DNA from: Actinomycetota bacterium
GTDB taxonomy: Bacteria > Actinomycetota > Actinomycetes > JACCUZ01
DNA length: 19,048 nucleotides
Direction of reading: 5' to 3'
Assembly: GCA_030841245.1 (NCBI GenBank)
Contig: JAVEDG010000140.1
Span: forward strand, 1-19,048
Positions 12,938 through 19,048 of this stretch are shown piece by piece; position 1 is the first letter of the stretch; every line of letters begins with the position of its first letter. Both the position numbers and the translations under genes were made by a program. Under the pieces are notes generated by a model that made no database searches, was not told the origin of the DNA, and saw nothing but the letters and a program-made list of their open reading frames with translations.

Positions 12938-13768
12938 GTGCGCATCGCCACCTGGAACGTCAACTCCGTGACCGCGCGGCTGCCTCGGCTGCTCGAGTGG
13001 CTGCAGGACTCCGCACCCGACGCACTGTGCGTGCAGGAGACGAAGGTTGCCGACTTCCCGTCGGCCGACGTGGAGTCTCTCGGCTACGAGGTGGCCGCGC
13101 ACGGCGACGGCAGGTGGAACGGCGTGGCGATCCTGTCCCGGGTGGGCCTGGCGGATGTACGCCGAGGGCTCGACGGCGAACCCGGCTACGCACCTGCTGC
13201 ATCGACCGCGACGGCGCAGGAGGAGCTTCCGCTGACGACCACTGACGGCCCGCCGCCTCGCGAGGCACGGGCGCTCGCCGCGACGTGCGGCGCGGTCCGG
13301 CTCTGGTCGGTCTACGTGCCCAACGGTCGCGAGCCCGGCCACGAGCACTACGCCTACAAGCTGGCCTGGCTCGCCGCGCTGCGCGACACCGTCGCCGCCG
13401 AGCTCGGTGAGTCGCCGCTGGCAGTGCTCGGTGACTTCAACGTCGCACCGACGGACGCCGACGTCTGGGACCCCGCGGCGTTCGTCGGGTCGACGCACGT
13501 GACGCCGCCGGAGCGCAAGGCGCTGGAGCGGCTACGAGCTCTTGGCCTGACCGACGTGCTGCCGCGCGCGATGAAGCACGACACGCCGTTCACCTACTGG
13601 GACTACCGGGCCGGCAACTTCCACAAGAACTTCGGCATGCGCATCGACCTGGTCTACGCGTCCGCGTCTTTCGCCGCGCACGTGCGCGACTCCTACGTCG
13701 ACCGCGACGCCCGCAAGGGCAAGGGCCCCTCCGACCACGCACCCGTGGTGGTCGACCTCGACCTGTGA
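12938..13768 (+). CDS. xth: Exodeoxyribonuclease III (AP endonuclease family)
   Basis: This 276-residue Mg-dependent exonuclease/phosphodiesterase-fold enzyme is predicted to cut DNA at abasic sites and degrade 3' ends in base-excision repair. Active-site residues are all present: Asn7 in TWNVNS, Glu34 in VQETK, the Asp166/Asn168 pair in LGDFNVAPTD, Asp237 in MRIDLVY, and Asp266/His267 in SDHAPV. Residues about 85-108 (Ala, Ser, Thr and Gln-rich, ending TTDGPPP) appear to be an insertion between DGEPGY and EARALAATCG, where homologues I remember have only a few residues. The GTG start at 12938 gives MRIATWNVNS; a GACGAT seven bases upstream could be a weak leaderless -10. It is convergent with rbpA, with a 16-base gap. 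Confidence 0.93.
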   Translation: MRIATWNVNSVTARLPRLLEWLQDSAPDALCVQETKVADFPSADVESLGYEVAAHGDGRWNGVAILSRVGLADVRRGLDGEPGYAPAASTATAQEELPLTTTDGPPPREARALAATCGAVRLWSVYVPNGREPGHEHYAYKLAWLAALRDTVAAELGESPLAVLGDFNVAPTDADVWDPAAFVGSTHVTPPERKALERLRALGLTDVLPRAMKHDTPFTYWDYRAGNFHKNFGMRIDLVYASASFAAHVRDSYVDRDARKGKGPSDHAPVVVDLDL

Positions 13769-13784
13769 GCCGAGCGACTCCGGG

Positions 13785-14123
13785 TCAGTTCCCGCGGAGC
13801 TTGGCCAGCGCCTCGTCGAGGATGGCCGCGCCGTCGGCGTCGCTGCGGCGTTCCTTCACGTACGCCAGATGAGTCTTGTAGGGCTCGGTCCGCGGCGGGT
13901 TGGGCGGGTTGGTGCGATCCTGCCCGGCCGGGAAGCCGCACCGGGGGCAGTCCCAGATCTCGGGGGCCTCCACGCCGCCGTCCTCGGCGAAGCTGGGCTT
14001 GGTCTCGTGGCCGTTCGCGCACCAGTAGGAGATGCGGAATCGCGGTGCTGCTTCGCCGCGCTCGGCCTCACCCATCGGGCCGGCACCCACCCGGCTGCCG
14101 CGGATCGCGTTACCACTTGCCAC
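13785..14123 (-). CDS. rbpA: RNA polymerase-binding protein RbpA
   Basis: This 112-residue actinobacterial transcription factor binds the principal sigma factor and RNA polymerase and promotes open-complex formation. The N-terminal tail carries AIRGSRVGAGP, which matches the RbpA RGSRxGA signature. A central zinc-binding core has Cys35, His39, Cys59 and Cys62 (WCANGH and CPRCG). The C-terminal sigma-interacting region reads PYKTHLAYVKERRSDADGAAILDEALAKLR. The GTG at 14123 was chosen because GGGGAG lies five bases upstream and it gives the conserved tail. It lies 71 bases after secG, with a -10-like TACACT and a leader hairpin in the gap, so it likely has its own promoter. It is intact and near the usual length. 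Confidence 0.93.
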   Translation of the reverse strand: MASGNAIRGSRVGAGPMGEAERGEAAPRFRISYWCANGHETKPSFAEDGGVEAPEIWDCPRCGFPAGQDRTNPPNPPRTEPYKTHLAYVKERRSDADGAAILDEALAKLRGN

Positions 14124-14147
14124 AGGTTCTCCCCAGCTTCTCGAGGA

Positions 14148-14180
14148 CGCGACCGCTGGTCGCGGCTCGCTCGAAGTGTA
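14148..14180 (-). promoter_or_regulatory. Putative rbpA promoter -10 and leader hairpin
   Basis: Minus-strand TACACT (14180-14175) could be the -10, starting transcription near 14168. The resulting leader of about 45 bases contains a perfect 7-bp hairpin CGCGACC/GGTCGCG with a 3-base loop (14164-14148), 24 bases before the GTG. No sigma-R-type GGAAT/GTT motif was seen. Confidence 0.4.
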
Positions 14181-14194
14181 CGGGCGCGGGCCGA

Positions 14195-14425
14195 TCAGGA
14201 CTTGAGCAGCAGGCCCAGTCCGAAGATGGACGCGAACCAGAGGATGCCGATGCCGATCGTGATGCGGTCGAGGTTGCGCTCGACGACGGAGGACCCGCCG
14301 AGCGAGGACGAGACGCCGCCGCCGAACATGTCGGACAGTCCGCCACCCTTGCCCTTGTGCAGCAGGACCAGCACGATCATCAGCAGGCTGGTCGCGATCA
14401 GCACGATCTCGAACACGATCTTCAC
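14195..14425 (-). CDS. secG: Preprotein translocase subunit SecG
   Basis: This 76-residue small membrane subunit of SecYEG stimulates protein export. Two hydrophobic spans are visible: about 3-22 (IVFEIVLIATSLLMIVLVLL) and about 55-74 (ITIGIGILWFASIFGLGLLL). Between them is the conserved glycine-rich loop HKGKGGGLSDMFGGG followed by SSSLGGSSVVERNLDR, the diagnostic SecG segment. The start is GTG at 14425; the ribosome binding site is weak. It lies 93 bases after tpiA, an arrangement common in actinomycetes. Confidence 0.95.
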   Translation of the reverse strand: MKIVFEIVLIATSLLMIVLVLLHKGKGGGLSDMFGGGVSSSLGGSSVVERNLDRITIGIGILWFASIFGLGLLLKS

Positions 14426-14468
14426 TACGGCTCAGCTCTCTCGGTTCTCGGCCACGGACGGTGGCACC

Positions 14469-14474
14469 AGGGTA
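14469..14474 (-). promoter_or_regulatory. Putative -10 upstream of secG
   Basis: Minus-strand TACCCT in the 93-base gap after tpiA, identical to the hexamer proposed for the infC operon. It would give a leader of about 37 bases. No clear -35, so confidence is low. Confidence 0.3.
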
Positions 14475-14518
14475 CGACAGGGTGGGCGCCCAGGCGGGGC
14501 GACGCGAAGGTCCACCCG

Positions 14519-15310
14519 TCACGCCCCGCCGGAAACGGCCAGGTCGCGATAGCGACAGATCGCGACGAACTGCTCGGCATCGGTGCTGGCCCCGCCGACC
14601 AGGGCGCCGTCGACGTCCTGCGCAGCCATGATGGGAGCCACGTTGTCCGGCTTGACCGAGCCCCCGTAGAGGATGCGGATGCCGTCTGCCACGTCGCCGG
14701 AGTAGAGCTCGGCGAGGCGGGTCCGGACGGCTGCCGCCATCTCCTGCGCGTCGTCGGGGGTCGCGACCTCACCCGTGCCGATGGCCCACACCGGCTCGTA
14801 CGCGACGACCAGGCCGCGTGCCTGCTCCGCGCTGACGCCGTCGAGAGCCGCATTGAGCTGCCCGAGGGTGTGCTCGGTGTGACGCTGGTCCGAGCGGGTG
14901 CCCTGGTCCTCACCGATGCACAGGACGGGCACGATGCCGTGGGTGAAGGCGGCCCTCACCTTGGCGTTGACGGTCGCGTCGTCCTCGTGGTGGTGCTCGC
15001 GTCGCTCCGAGTGTCCGACGACGACATAGCTGCAGCCGAGCTTTGCCAGCATGGAGCCGGAGACGTCGCCGGTGTGCGCACCGACGTCGTGGGGCGAGAG
15101 GTCCTGCGCGCCGTACTTGATGCGGTACTTGTCGCCGTCGACGAGGGTTTGCACCGACCGGATGCCGGTGAACGGTGGCAGCACGGCCACCTCGACCGCG
15201 TCGAAGTCCTTGTCGTTGAGCGAGAATGCGAGCCGCTGGACCAGAGCGATGGCCTCGAGGTGGTTGAGGTGCATCTTCCAGTTGCCCGCCATGAGCGGCG
15301 TGCGTGCCAT
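14519..15310 (-). CDS. tpiA: Triose-phosphate isomerase
   Basis: This 263-residue TIM-barrel enzyme interconverts dihydroxyacetone phosphate and glyceraldehyde 3-phosphate. Catalytic residues are present: Asn10 and Lys12 in MAGNWKM, His100 in VVGHSERR, Glu172 in AYEPVWAIGTG, and the phosphate loop RILYGGSVKPDN with GALVGGAS near the C-terminus. Two ATGs are possible. The ATG at 15310 lies 10 bases after GGAGG and gives the usual MARTPLMAGNWKM. The ATG at 15319 overlaps the pgk TGA (ATGA) but has its GGAGG only one base away. I prefer 15310. Transcribed with pgk and probably gap as a glycolytic operon. Confidence 0.96.
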   Translation of the reverse strand: MARTPLMAGNWKMHLNHLEAIALVQRLAFSLNDKDFDAVEVAVLPPFTGIRSVQTLVDGDKYRIKYGAQDLSPHDVGAHTGDVSGSMLAKLGCSYVVVGHSERREHHHEDDATVNAKVRAAFTHGIVPVLCIGEDQGTRSDQRHTEHTLGQLNAALDGVSAEQARGLVVAYEPVWAIGTGEVATPDDAQEMAAAVRTRLAELYSGDVADGIRILYGGSVKPDNVAPIMAAQDVDGALVGGASTDAEQFVAICRYRDLAVSGGA

Positions 15311-15315
15311 GTCAG

Positions 15316-16506
15316 TCATGCCTCCAGTGCGGACAGTCCGGGCAGGTCCTTGCCCTCGAGGAACTCGAGGCTCGCTCCGCCGCCGGTCGAGATGTGGCCG
15401 AACGCGTCCGGCGCGAAGCCGAGGGCGCGCACTGCAGCAGCAGAGTCCCCACCCCCGACGACGGTGAGCCCGTCCACCTCGGTCAGGGCCCGAGCCACGG
15501 CGCGCGTGCCCGACGCGAACGCACCGATCTCGAACACGCCCATCGGGCCGTTCCAGAACACGGTGCGAGCACCGCTGATCGCCTCGGCGAACGCCTGCTC
15601 GCTGCGCGGGCCGATGTCCGCCCCGATCCGGTCGGACGGGATCGAGTCGACGTCGACCACGTCGTGCTCGGCGGACTCGTCGAGAGCGTCCGTCACCACG
15701 ACGTCGACCGGCAGGACCAGCCGGACCCCCTTCGCGTCCGCCCGGTCGATGTAGCCCCGCCCCGCGTCGACCTGGTCCGCCTCGAGCAGGCTCTTGCCGA
15801 TCTCGTGGCCCTGCGCCTTGAGGAACGTGAAGACCATCCCGCCGCCGATCACGAGCGTGTCGACGAGGCCGAGCAGGGAGTCGATGACACCCAGCTTGTC
15901 CGACACCTTGGACCCGCCGAGGACCACGACGTACGGGCGTTGCGGTTCGCGGGTCAGCCGGCGCAGCACCTCGACCTCGGCGACGACGAGGCCGCCCGCC
16001 GCGTGCGGCAGGCGTTGCGGCACGTCGTACACGCTGGCGTGCTTACGGTGCACGGCGCCGAAGCCGTCGCCGACGTAGAGGTCGGCCAGACCTGCCAGCC
16101 GGTCGGCGAACGCCCCCCGTTCGGCGTCGTCCTTGCTGGTCTCACCCGGGTCGAAGCGCAGGTTCTCCAGCAGCGCGACCGCACCGTCCTCGAGGGCCTC
16201 GACCGTGGACCGTGCAGAGTCGCCGACGGTGTCCTCGGCGAACGCGACCGGTCGGTCGAGCACCTCTCCGAGGCGGCCGCCGACGGGGCCGAGGCTGTAC
16301 GCCGGGTCCGGGGCACCCTTGGGCCGCCCCAGGTGGGCGCAGACCACGACGCGGGCCCCCCGCTCGGCCAGGGTTGAGATGGTCGGCGCGCTGGCGCGGA
16401 TCCGACCGTCATCGGTGATCCGGTCCCCGTCGAGTGGCACGTTGAGGTCGGACCGGACGAGCACGCGCCGGCCGCGGACGTCGCCGAGGTCGTCGATGGT
16501 CCTCAT
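15316..16506 (-). CDS. pgk: Phosphoglycerate kinase
   Basis: This 396-residue two-domain kinase makes ATP from 1,3-bisphosphoglycerate. N-domain: VLVRSDLNVPLDGDRITDDGRI (15-36), AHLGRPKG, ALLENLRFDPGETSKDDAERGAF, DGFGAVHRKHASVYD. C-domain: VVVLGGSKVSDKLGVIDSLL, IGGGMVFTFLKAQG, FWNGPMGVFE and the nucleotide loop TVVGGGDSAAAV, ending HISTGGGASLEFLEGK. All are intact and the length is standard. The ATG at 16506 gives MRTIDDL; a GAGGGGG about 10 bases upstream is the likely ribosome binding site. It is 65 bases after gap and 5 bases before the preferred tpiA start. Confidence 0.98.
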   Translation of the reverse strand: MRTIDDLGDVRGRRVLVRSDLNVPLDGDRITDDGRIRASAPTISTLAERGARVVVCAHLGRPKGAPDPAYSLGPVGGRLGEVLDRPVAFAEDTVGDSARSTVEALEDGAVALLENLRFDPGETSKDDAERGAFADRLAGLADLYVGDGFGAVHRKHASVYDVPQRLPHAAGGLVVAEVEVLRRLTREPQRPYVVVLGGSKVSDKLGVIDSLLGLVDTLVIGGGMVFTFLKAQGHEIGKSLLEADQVDAGRGYIDRADAKGVRLVLPVDVVVTDALDESAEHDVVDVDSIPSDRIGADIGPRSEQAFAEAISGARTVFWNGPMGVFEIGAFASGTRAVARALTEVDGLTVVGGGDSAAAVRALGFAPDAFGHISTGGGASLEFLEGKDLPGLSALEA

Positions 16507-16571
16507 CGACGCGCCACCCCCTCGTTCGTTCCCGCAGAGTCGATCATGGCGCTTCGCGCGGACTACGCGGG

Positions 16572-17579
16572 TCAGAGCGAGCGACCGACGAGGCCGATGA
16601 GGTCGATCAGGCGGCTGGAGTAGCCCCACTCGTTGTCGTACCACCCGACGACCTTGACCTGGTGGCCGATCACCTTGGTCAGACCGGAGTCGAAGATGCA
16701 CGACGACGGGTCGGTGACGATGTCGGCCGACACGATCGGGTCCTCGGTGTAGGTCAGGTAGCCCTTCAGCGGTCCGTCCGCCGCCGCCGCCTTCATGGCC
16801 GCGTTGACCTCCTCGACCGACGTGTCCCTGGACACCTCGACGGTCAGGTCGGTGGCCGAACCGGTGGGGGTGGGCACCCGCAGCGCGTAGCCGTCGAGCT
16901 TGCCCTTGAGCTCGGGCATCACCAACCCGATCGCCTTCGCCGCGCCGGTGGACGTCGGGATGATGCTCAGTGCCGCCGCCCGGGCCCGGCGAAGGTCCTT
17001 GTGCGGCCCGTCCTGCAGGTTCTGGTCGCCGGTGTAGGCGTGGATGGTCGTCATCAGGCCGCGCTCGATGGTGAAGGTGTCGTGGAGCACCTTGGCCATC
17101 GGTGCAAGGCAGTTGGTCGTGCACGACGCGTTCGAGATCACGTCGTGGTTGTCCGGGTCGTACGCCGAGTCGTTGACGCCCATGACGATCGTGACGTCCT
17201 CGTTCTTGGCCGGCGCCGAGATGATCACCTTCTTGGCGCCGCCGGCCAGGTGGGCCCTGGCCTTCTCCGCGTCGGTGAACAGGCCCGTCGACTCCACCAC
17301 CACGTCGACGCCGAGGTCCTTCCACGGCAGCGCGGCCGGGTCCTTCTCGGAGAGCGCCTTGACCTCGTGTCCTCCGATCACGATCCCGTCGGACGTCGCC
17401 CGCACGTCCTGGGGCAGCCGACCGAGCACGGAGTCGTACTTGAGCAGATGGGCGAACATCGTCGAGTCGCCGAGGTCGTTGAAGGCGACCAGCTCCACGT
17501 CGGAACCCTGCGCGAGCACTGCGCGGAAGAAGTTGCGGCCGATGCGACCGAAGCCGTTCACACCCACTCGGACGGTCAT
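16572..17579 (-). CDS. gap: Glyceraldehyde-3-phosphate dehydrogenase, type I, NAD-dependent
   Basis: This 335-residue enzyme oxidises glyceraldehyde 3-phosphate to 1,3-bisphosphoglycerate. The Rossmann loop is VGVNGFGRIGRNFFRA (5-20). Asp35 in VAFNDLGD indicates NAD preference. The catalytic Cys153 lies in SNASCTTNCLAP and the general base is His180 in TTIHAYTGDQ. RARAAALSIIPTSTGAAKA and WYDNEWGYSSRLIDL are typical of glycolytic GapA. GGAGG lies six bases before the ATG. It has a recognisable promoter in the 149-base gap after whiA and leads gap-pgk-tpiA. Confidence 0.98.
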   Translation of the reverse strand: MTVRVGVNGFGRIGRNFFRAVLAQGSDVELVAFNDLGDSTMFAHLLKYDSVLGRLPQDVRATSDGIVIGGHEVKALSEKDPAALPWKDLGVDVVVESTGLFTDAEKARAHLAGGAKKVIISAPAKNEDVTIVMGVNDSAYDPDNHDVISNASCTTNCLAPMAKVLHDTFTIERGLMTTIHAYTGDQNLQDGPHKDLRRARAAALSIIPTSTGAAKAIGLVMPELKGKLDGYALRVPTPTGSATDLTVEVSRDTSVEEVNAAMKAAAADGPLKGYLTYTEDPIVSADIVTDPSSCIFDSGLTKVIGHQVKVVGWYDNEWGYSSRLIDLIGLVGRSL

Positions 17580-17637
17580 CCGTGTCCTCCATCTGCTCGC
17601 GCCGGACGTCCCGACGCCCGGTCAGGGCTCAAGTCCG

Positions 17638-17666
17638 ACCCTATCCGTCGCCGCGAATCCGGTCAG
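17638..17666 (-). promoter_or_regulatory. Housekeeping-type promoter of gap-pgk-tpiA
   Basis: Minus-strand CTGACC (17666-17661, four of six matches to TTGACA), an exact 17-base spacer, then TAGGGT (17643-17638). Transcription would start near 17631, leaving a leader of about 50 bases with GGAGG before the ATG. This is the only -35/-10 pair with standard spacing that I found in the window. Confidence 0.55.
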
Positions 17667-17672
17667 CAGCAG

Positions 17673-17689
17673 CGCCCGGGCGCCGGGCG
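17673..17689 (-). terminator. GC-rich hairpin downstream of whiA
   Basis: A perfect 7-bp stem, CGCCCGG/CCGGGCG, with a 3-base loop lies 40 bases after the whiA stop and just upstream of the gap -35. It has no U-tract. It may separate the glmR-whiA transcript from gap. Confidence 0.35.
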
Positions 17690-17728
17690 ATCCCTGCAAC
17701 CACACGATCGACGTGAGGCCCGTTGGCG

Positions 17729-18709
17729 TCAGGCGTCGAGCATCTCGGAGGTGAGGCTGGCCTCGGTGCTGGGCAGGCCCAGGTCCTCCGCCCGCTTGTC
17801 GGCCATCGCGAGCAGTCGCCTGATCCGGCCTGCCACGGCGTCCTTGGTCATCGGCGGGTCGGCCAGCGAGCCGAGCTCCTCGAGGCTGGCCTGCTTGTGC
17901 GCGAGCCTCAGGTCGCCGGCAGCACGCAGGTGGTCGGGGATCTCCTCGCCGAGGATCTCCATGGCCCTTTGGACCCGTGCGCCGGCCGCCACCGCGGCAC
18001 GGGCGGACCGGCGCATGTTCGCGTCGTCGAAGTTGGCGAGCCGGTTGGCCGTGGCGCGGACCTCGCGGCGCATCCGCCGCTCCTCCCAGGCGAGCACGCT
18101 GTCGTGCGCGCCGAGCCTGGTCAGGAGCGCCCCGATCGCGTCGCCGTCGCGGACGACAACCCGGTCGACGCCGCGGACCTCGCGCGCCTTCGCCCCGATC
18201 CCGAGCCGCCGGGCAGCGCCGACGAGCGCCAGCGCGGCCTCTGGCCCCGGACAGGTGATCTCGAGCGCGGACGAGCGGCCCGGCTCGGTGAGGGAGCCGT
18301 GCGCGAGGAACGCACCCCGCCACGCGGACTCGGCGTCGCAGATCCCGCCGGACACCACCTGGGGCGGCAGCCCGCGAACCGGTCGGCCCTTGCCGTCGAG
18401 CAGTCCCGTCTGGCGGGCCAGGGCCTCGCCGTCCTTGACCACGCGCACGACGTAGCGGCTGCCCTTGCGCAGCCCACCGGGCGCCACCACGGACACGTCG
18501 GACCCGTGCCCGTAGACCTCGGAGATGTCCTTGCGAAGCCGTCTCGCGGTGGCACCGGTGTCGATCTCGGCCTCGACGACGATGCGCCCACTCACGATGT
18601 GCAGCCCACCGGCGAAGCGCAGCATCGAGGACACCTCGGCCTTGCGGCAGCACGGCCTGGTGACCACCAGGTGAGCGAGCTCGTCCTTCACTGCTGCGGT
18701 CATGGCCAT
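17729..18709 (-). CDS. whiA: Sporulation/cell-division regulator WhiA
   Basis: This 326-residue DNA-binding protein, in sporulating actinomycetes, works with WhiB to switch on septation genes. It is found in nearly all Gram-positives. The opening MAMTAAVKDELAHL is the canonical actinomycete start; an alternative ATG is two codons later. The LAGLIDADG-like N-domain includes SSMLRFAGGLHIVSGRIVVEAE and RGAFLAHGSLTEPGRSSALEI. The WhiA C-terminal helix-turn-helix includes RREVRATANRLANFDDANMRRSARAAVAAGA and ADPPMTKDAVAGRIRRLLAMAD. The ATG is four bases after the glmR TAG, so the two are coupled. Confidence 0.97.
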   Translation of the reverse strand: MAMTAAVKDELAHLVVTRPCCRKAEVSSMLRFAGGLHIVSGRIVVEAEIDTGATARRLRKDISEVYGHGSDVSVVAPGGLRKGSRYVVRVVKDGEALARQTGLLDGKGRPVRGLPPQVVSGGICDAESAWRGAFLAHGSLTEPGRSSALEITCPGPEAALALVGAARRLGIGAKAREVRGVDRVVVRDGDAIGALLTRLGAHDSVLAWEERRMRREVRATANRLANFDDANMRRSARAAVAAGARVQRAMEILGEEIPDHLRAAGDLRLAHKQASLEELGSLADPPMTKDAVAGRIRRLLAMADKRAEDLGLPSTEASLTSEMLDA

Positions 18710-18713
18710 AGGG

Positions 18714-19048
18714 CTAGATCCTGCCACTAGAAAAGATGTCGCGGTACGCCGAAGCGAGCAGGTCGGGGTCGTGACGTGGCGAGCCGTCGGAACACGCCAC
18801 CGGTGCCACCACCAGCTGTGCACCAAATCCGGCCGCCACCTTTTCGAGTGCGGCCAGGTCAGGGGCGGTGTGGGGATCTACCAGGTCGGCGTCATGCGCC
18901 AGGCCGGGCGCGTGCCGCCCGAGCACCTCGAGATGTTCCTCCGGTGAGAAACCGGCAGTCTCGTCCGGCTGAGGCGCGAGGTTCAGAGCGACCAGACGGC
19001 GGGCGGTCGTCTCCTGCAGCGCGGCCGCCAGGTCGGGGACGAGCAGGT
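18714..19048 (-). CDS. glmR: Gluconeogenesis/cell-wall regulator GlmR (YvcK, CofD-like), C-terminal part
   Basis: Only the last 110 or so codons are in the window. They read LLVPDLAAALQETTARRLVALNLAPQ-type sequence, then ETAGFSPEEHLEVLGRHAP, and finish ...DGSPRHDPDLLASAYRDIF, which match the end of YvcK-family proteins. These bind UDP-GlcNAc and help direct carbon into peptidoglycan precursors. Identity is supported by the position immediately before whiA, a near-universal pairing. The N-terminal nucleotide-sugar site is beyond the edge. It ends in TAG, four bases from whiA. Confidence 0.9.
   Translation of the reverse strand, partial: LLVPDLAAALQETTARRLVALNLAPQPDETAGFSPEEHLEVLGRHAPGLAHDADLVDPHTAPDLAALEKVAAGFGAQLVVAPVACSDGSPRHDPDLLASAYRDIFSSGRI

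Noticed and set aside
1..19048. tRNA genes, CRISPR arrays, insertion sequences, attachment sites or prophage genes
   Set aside because: None seen: no cloverleaf with acceptor/T-arm consensus, no spaced direct repeats, no transposase or integrase motifs.

Overview
This window is chromosomal DNA from a high-G+C actinomycete. The evidence is strong G/C bias at third codon positions, a WhiA regulator, an RbpA RNA-polymerase-binding protein, an actinomycete-type PheS N-terminus, and several genes whose start codon lies 6-7 bases after a TAnnnT -10 hexamer with no ribosome binding site (leaderless mRNAs). I cannot assign family or genus. Nearly all the DNA is coding. There are no tRNAs, rRNAs, CRISPR arrays, insertion sequences or phage genes. 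Only two genes lie on the + strand.

Layout from right to left, which is the direction of transcription of the minus strand. (1) 19048-13785 is a housekeeping block: 3' end of glmR (yvcK), whiA, gap, pgk, tpiA, secG, rbpA. This combines cell-wall and central-carbon control, a developmental regulator, three consecutive glycolytic enzymes, a translocon subunit and a transcription factor. (2) 13768-8845 is an accessory segment between two conserved blocks. It holds exodeoxyribonuclease III (+), a class III CoA-transferase (-), a translationally coupled carbamate kinase and barbiturase-type ring-opening amidohydrolase pair (-), and a phosphoribosyltransferase (+). (3) 8814-1 is the translation block: an SseB-like protein, a structured infC leader, infC-rpmI-rplT, an SpoU-type rRNA methyltransferase, a sulfotransferase, a soluble sensor histidine kinase without a partner, then pheS-pheT. 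pheT runs off the left edge.

The most striking observation is an in-frame TAG at codon 16 of pheS, an essential gene whose reading frame is otherwise intact on both sides of the stop. Just upstream are a near-perfect G-quadruplex motif abutting the -10 element and two mutually exclusive hairpins. Other points of interest are an AUC start codon for infC with a perfect AGGAGG, the carbamate kinase/barbiturase couple as a candidate N-heterocycle or pyrimidine catabolic unit, a sulfotransferase inserted in a normally conserved operon, and a repeated leaderless-promoter signature at five genes. No obviously new defence or mobile system is present. The novelty is in the pheS locus and in the small catabolic cassette.
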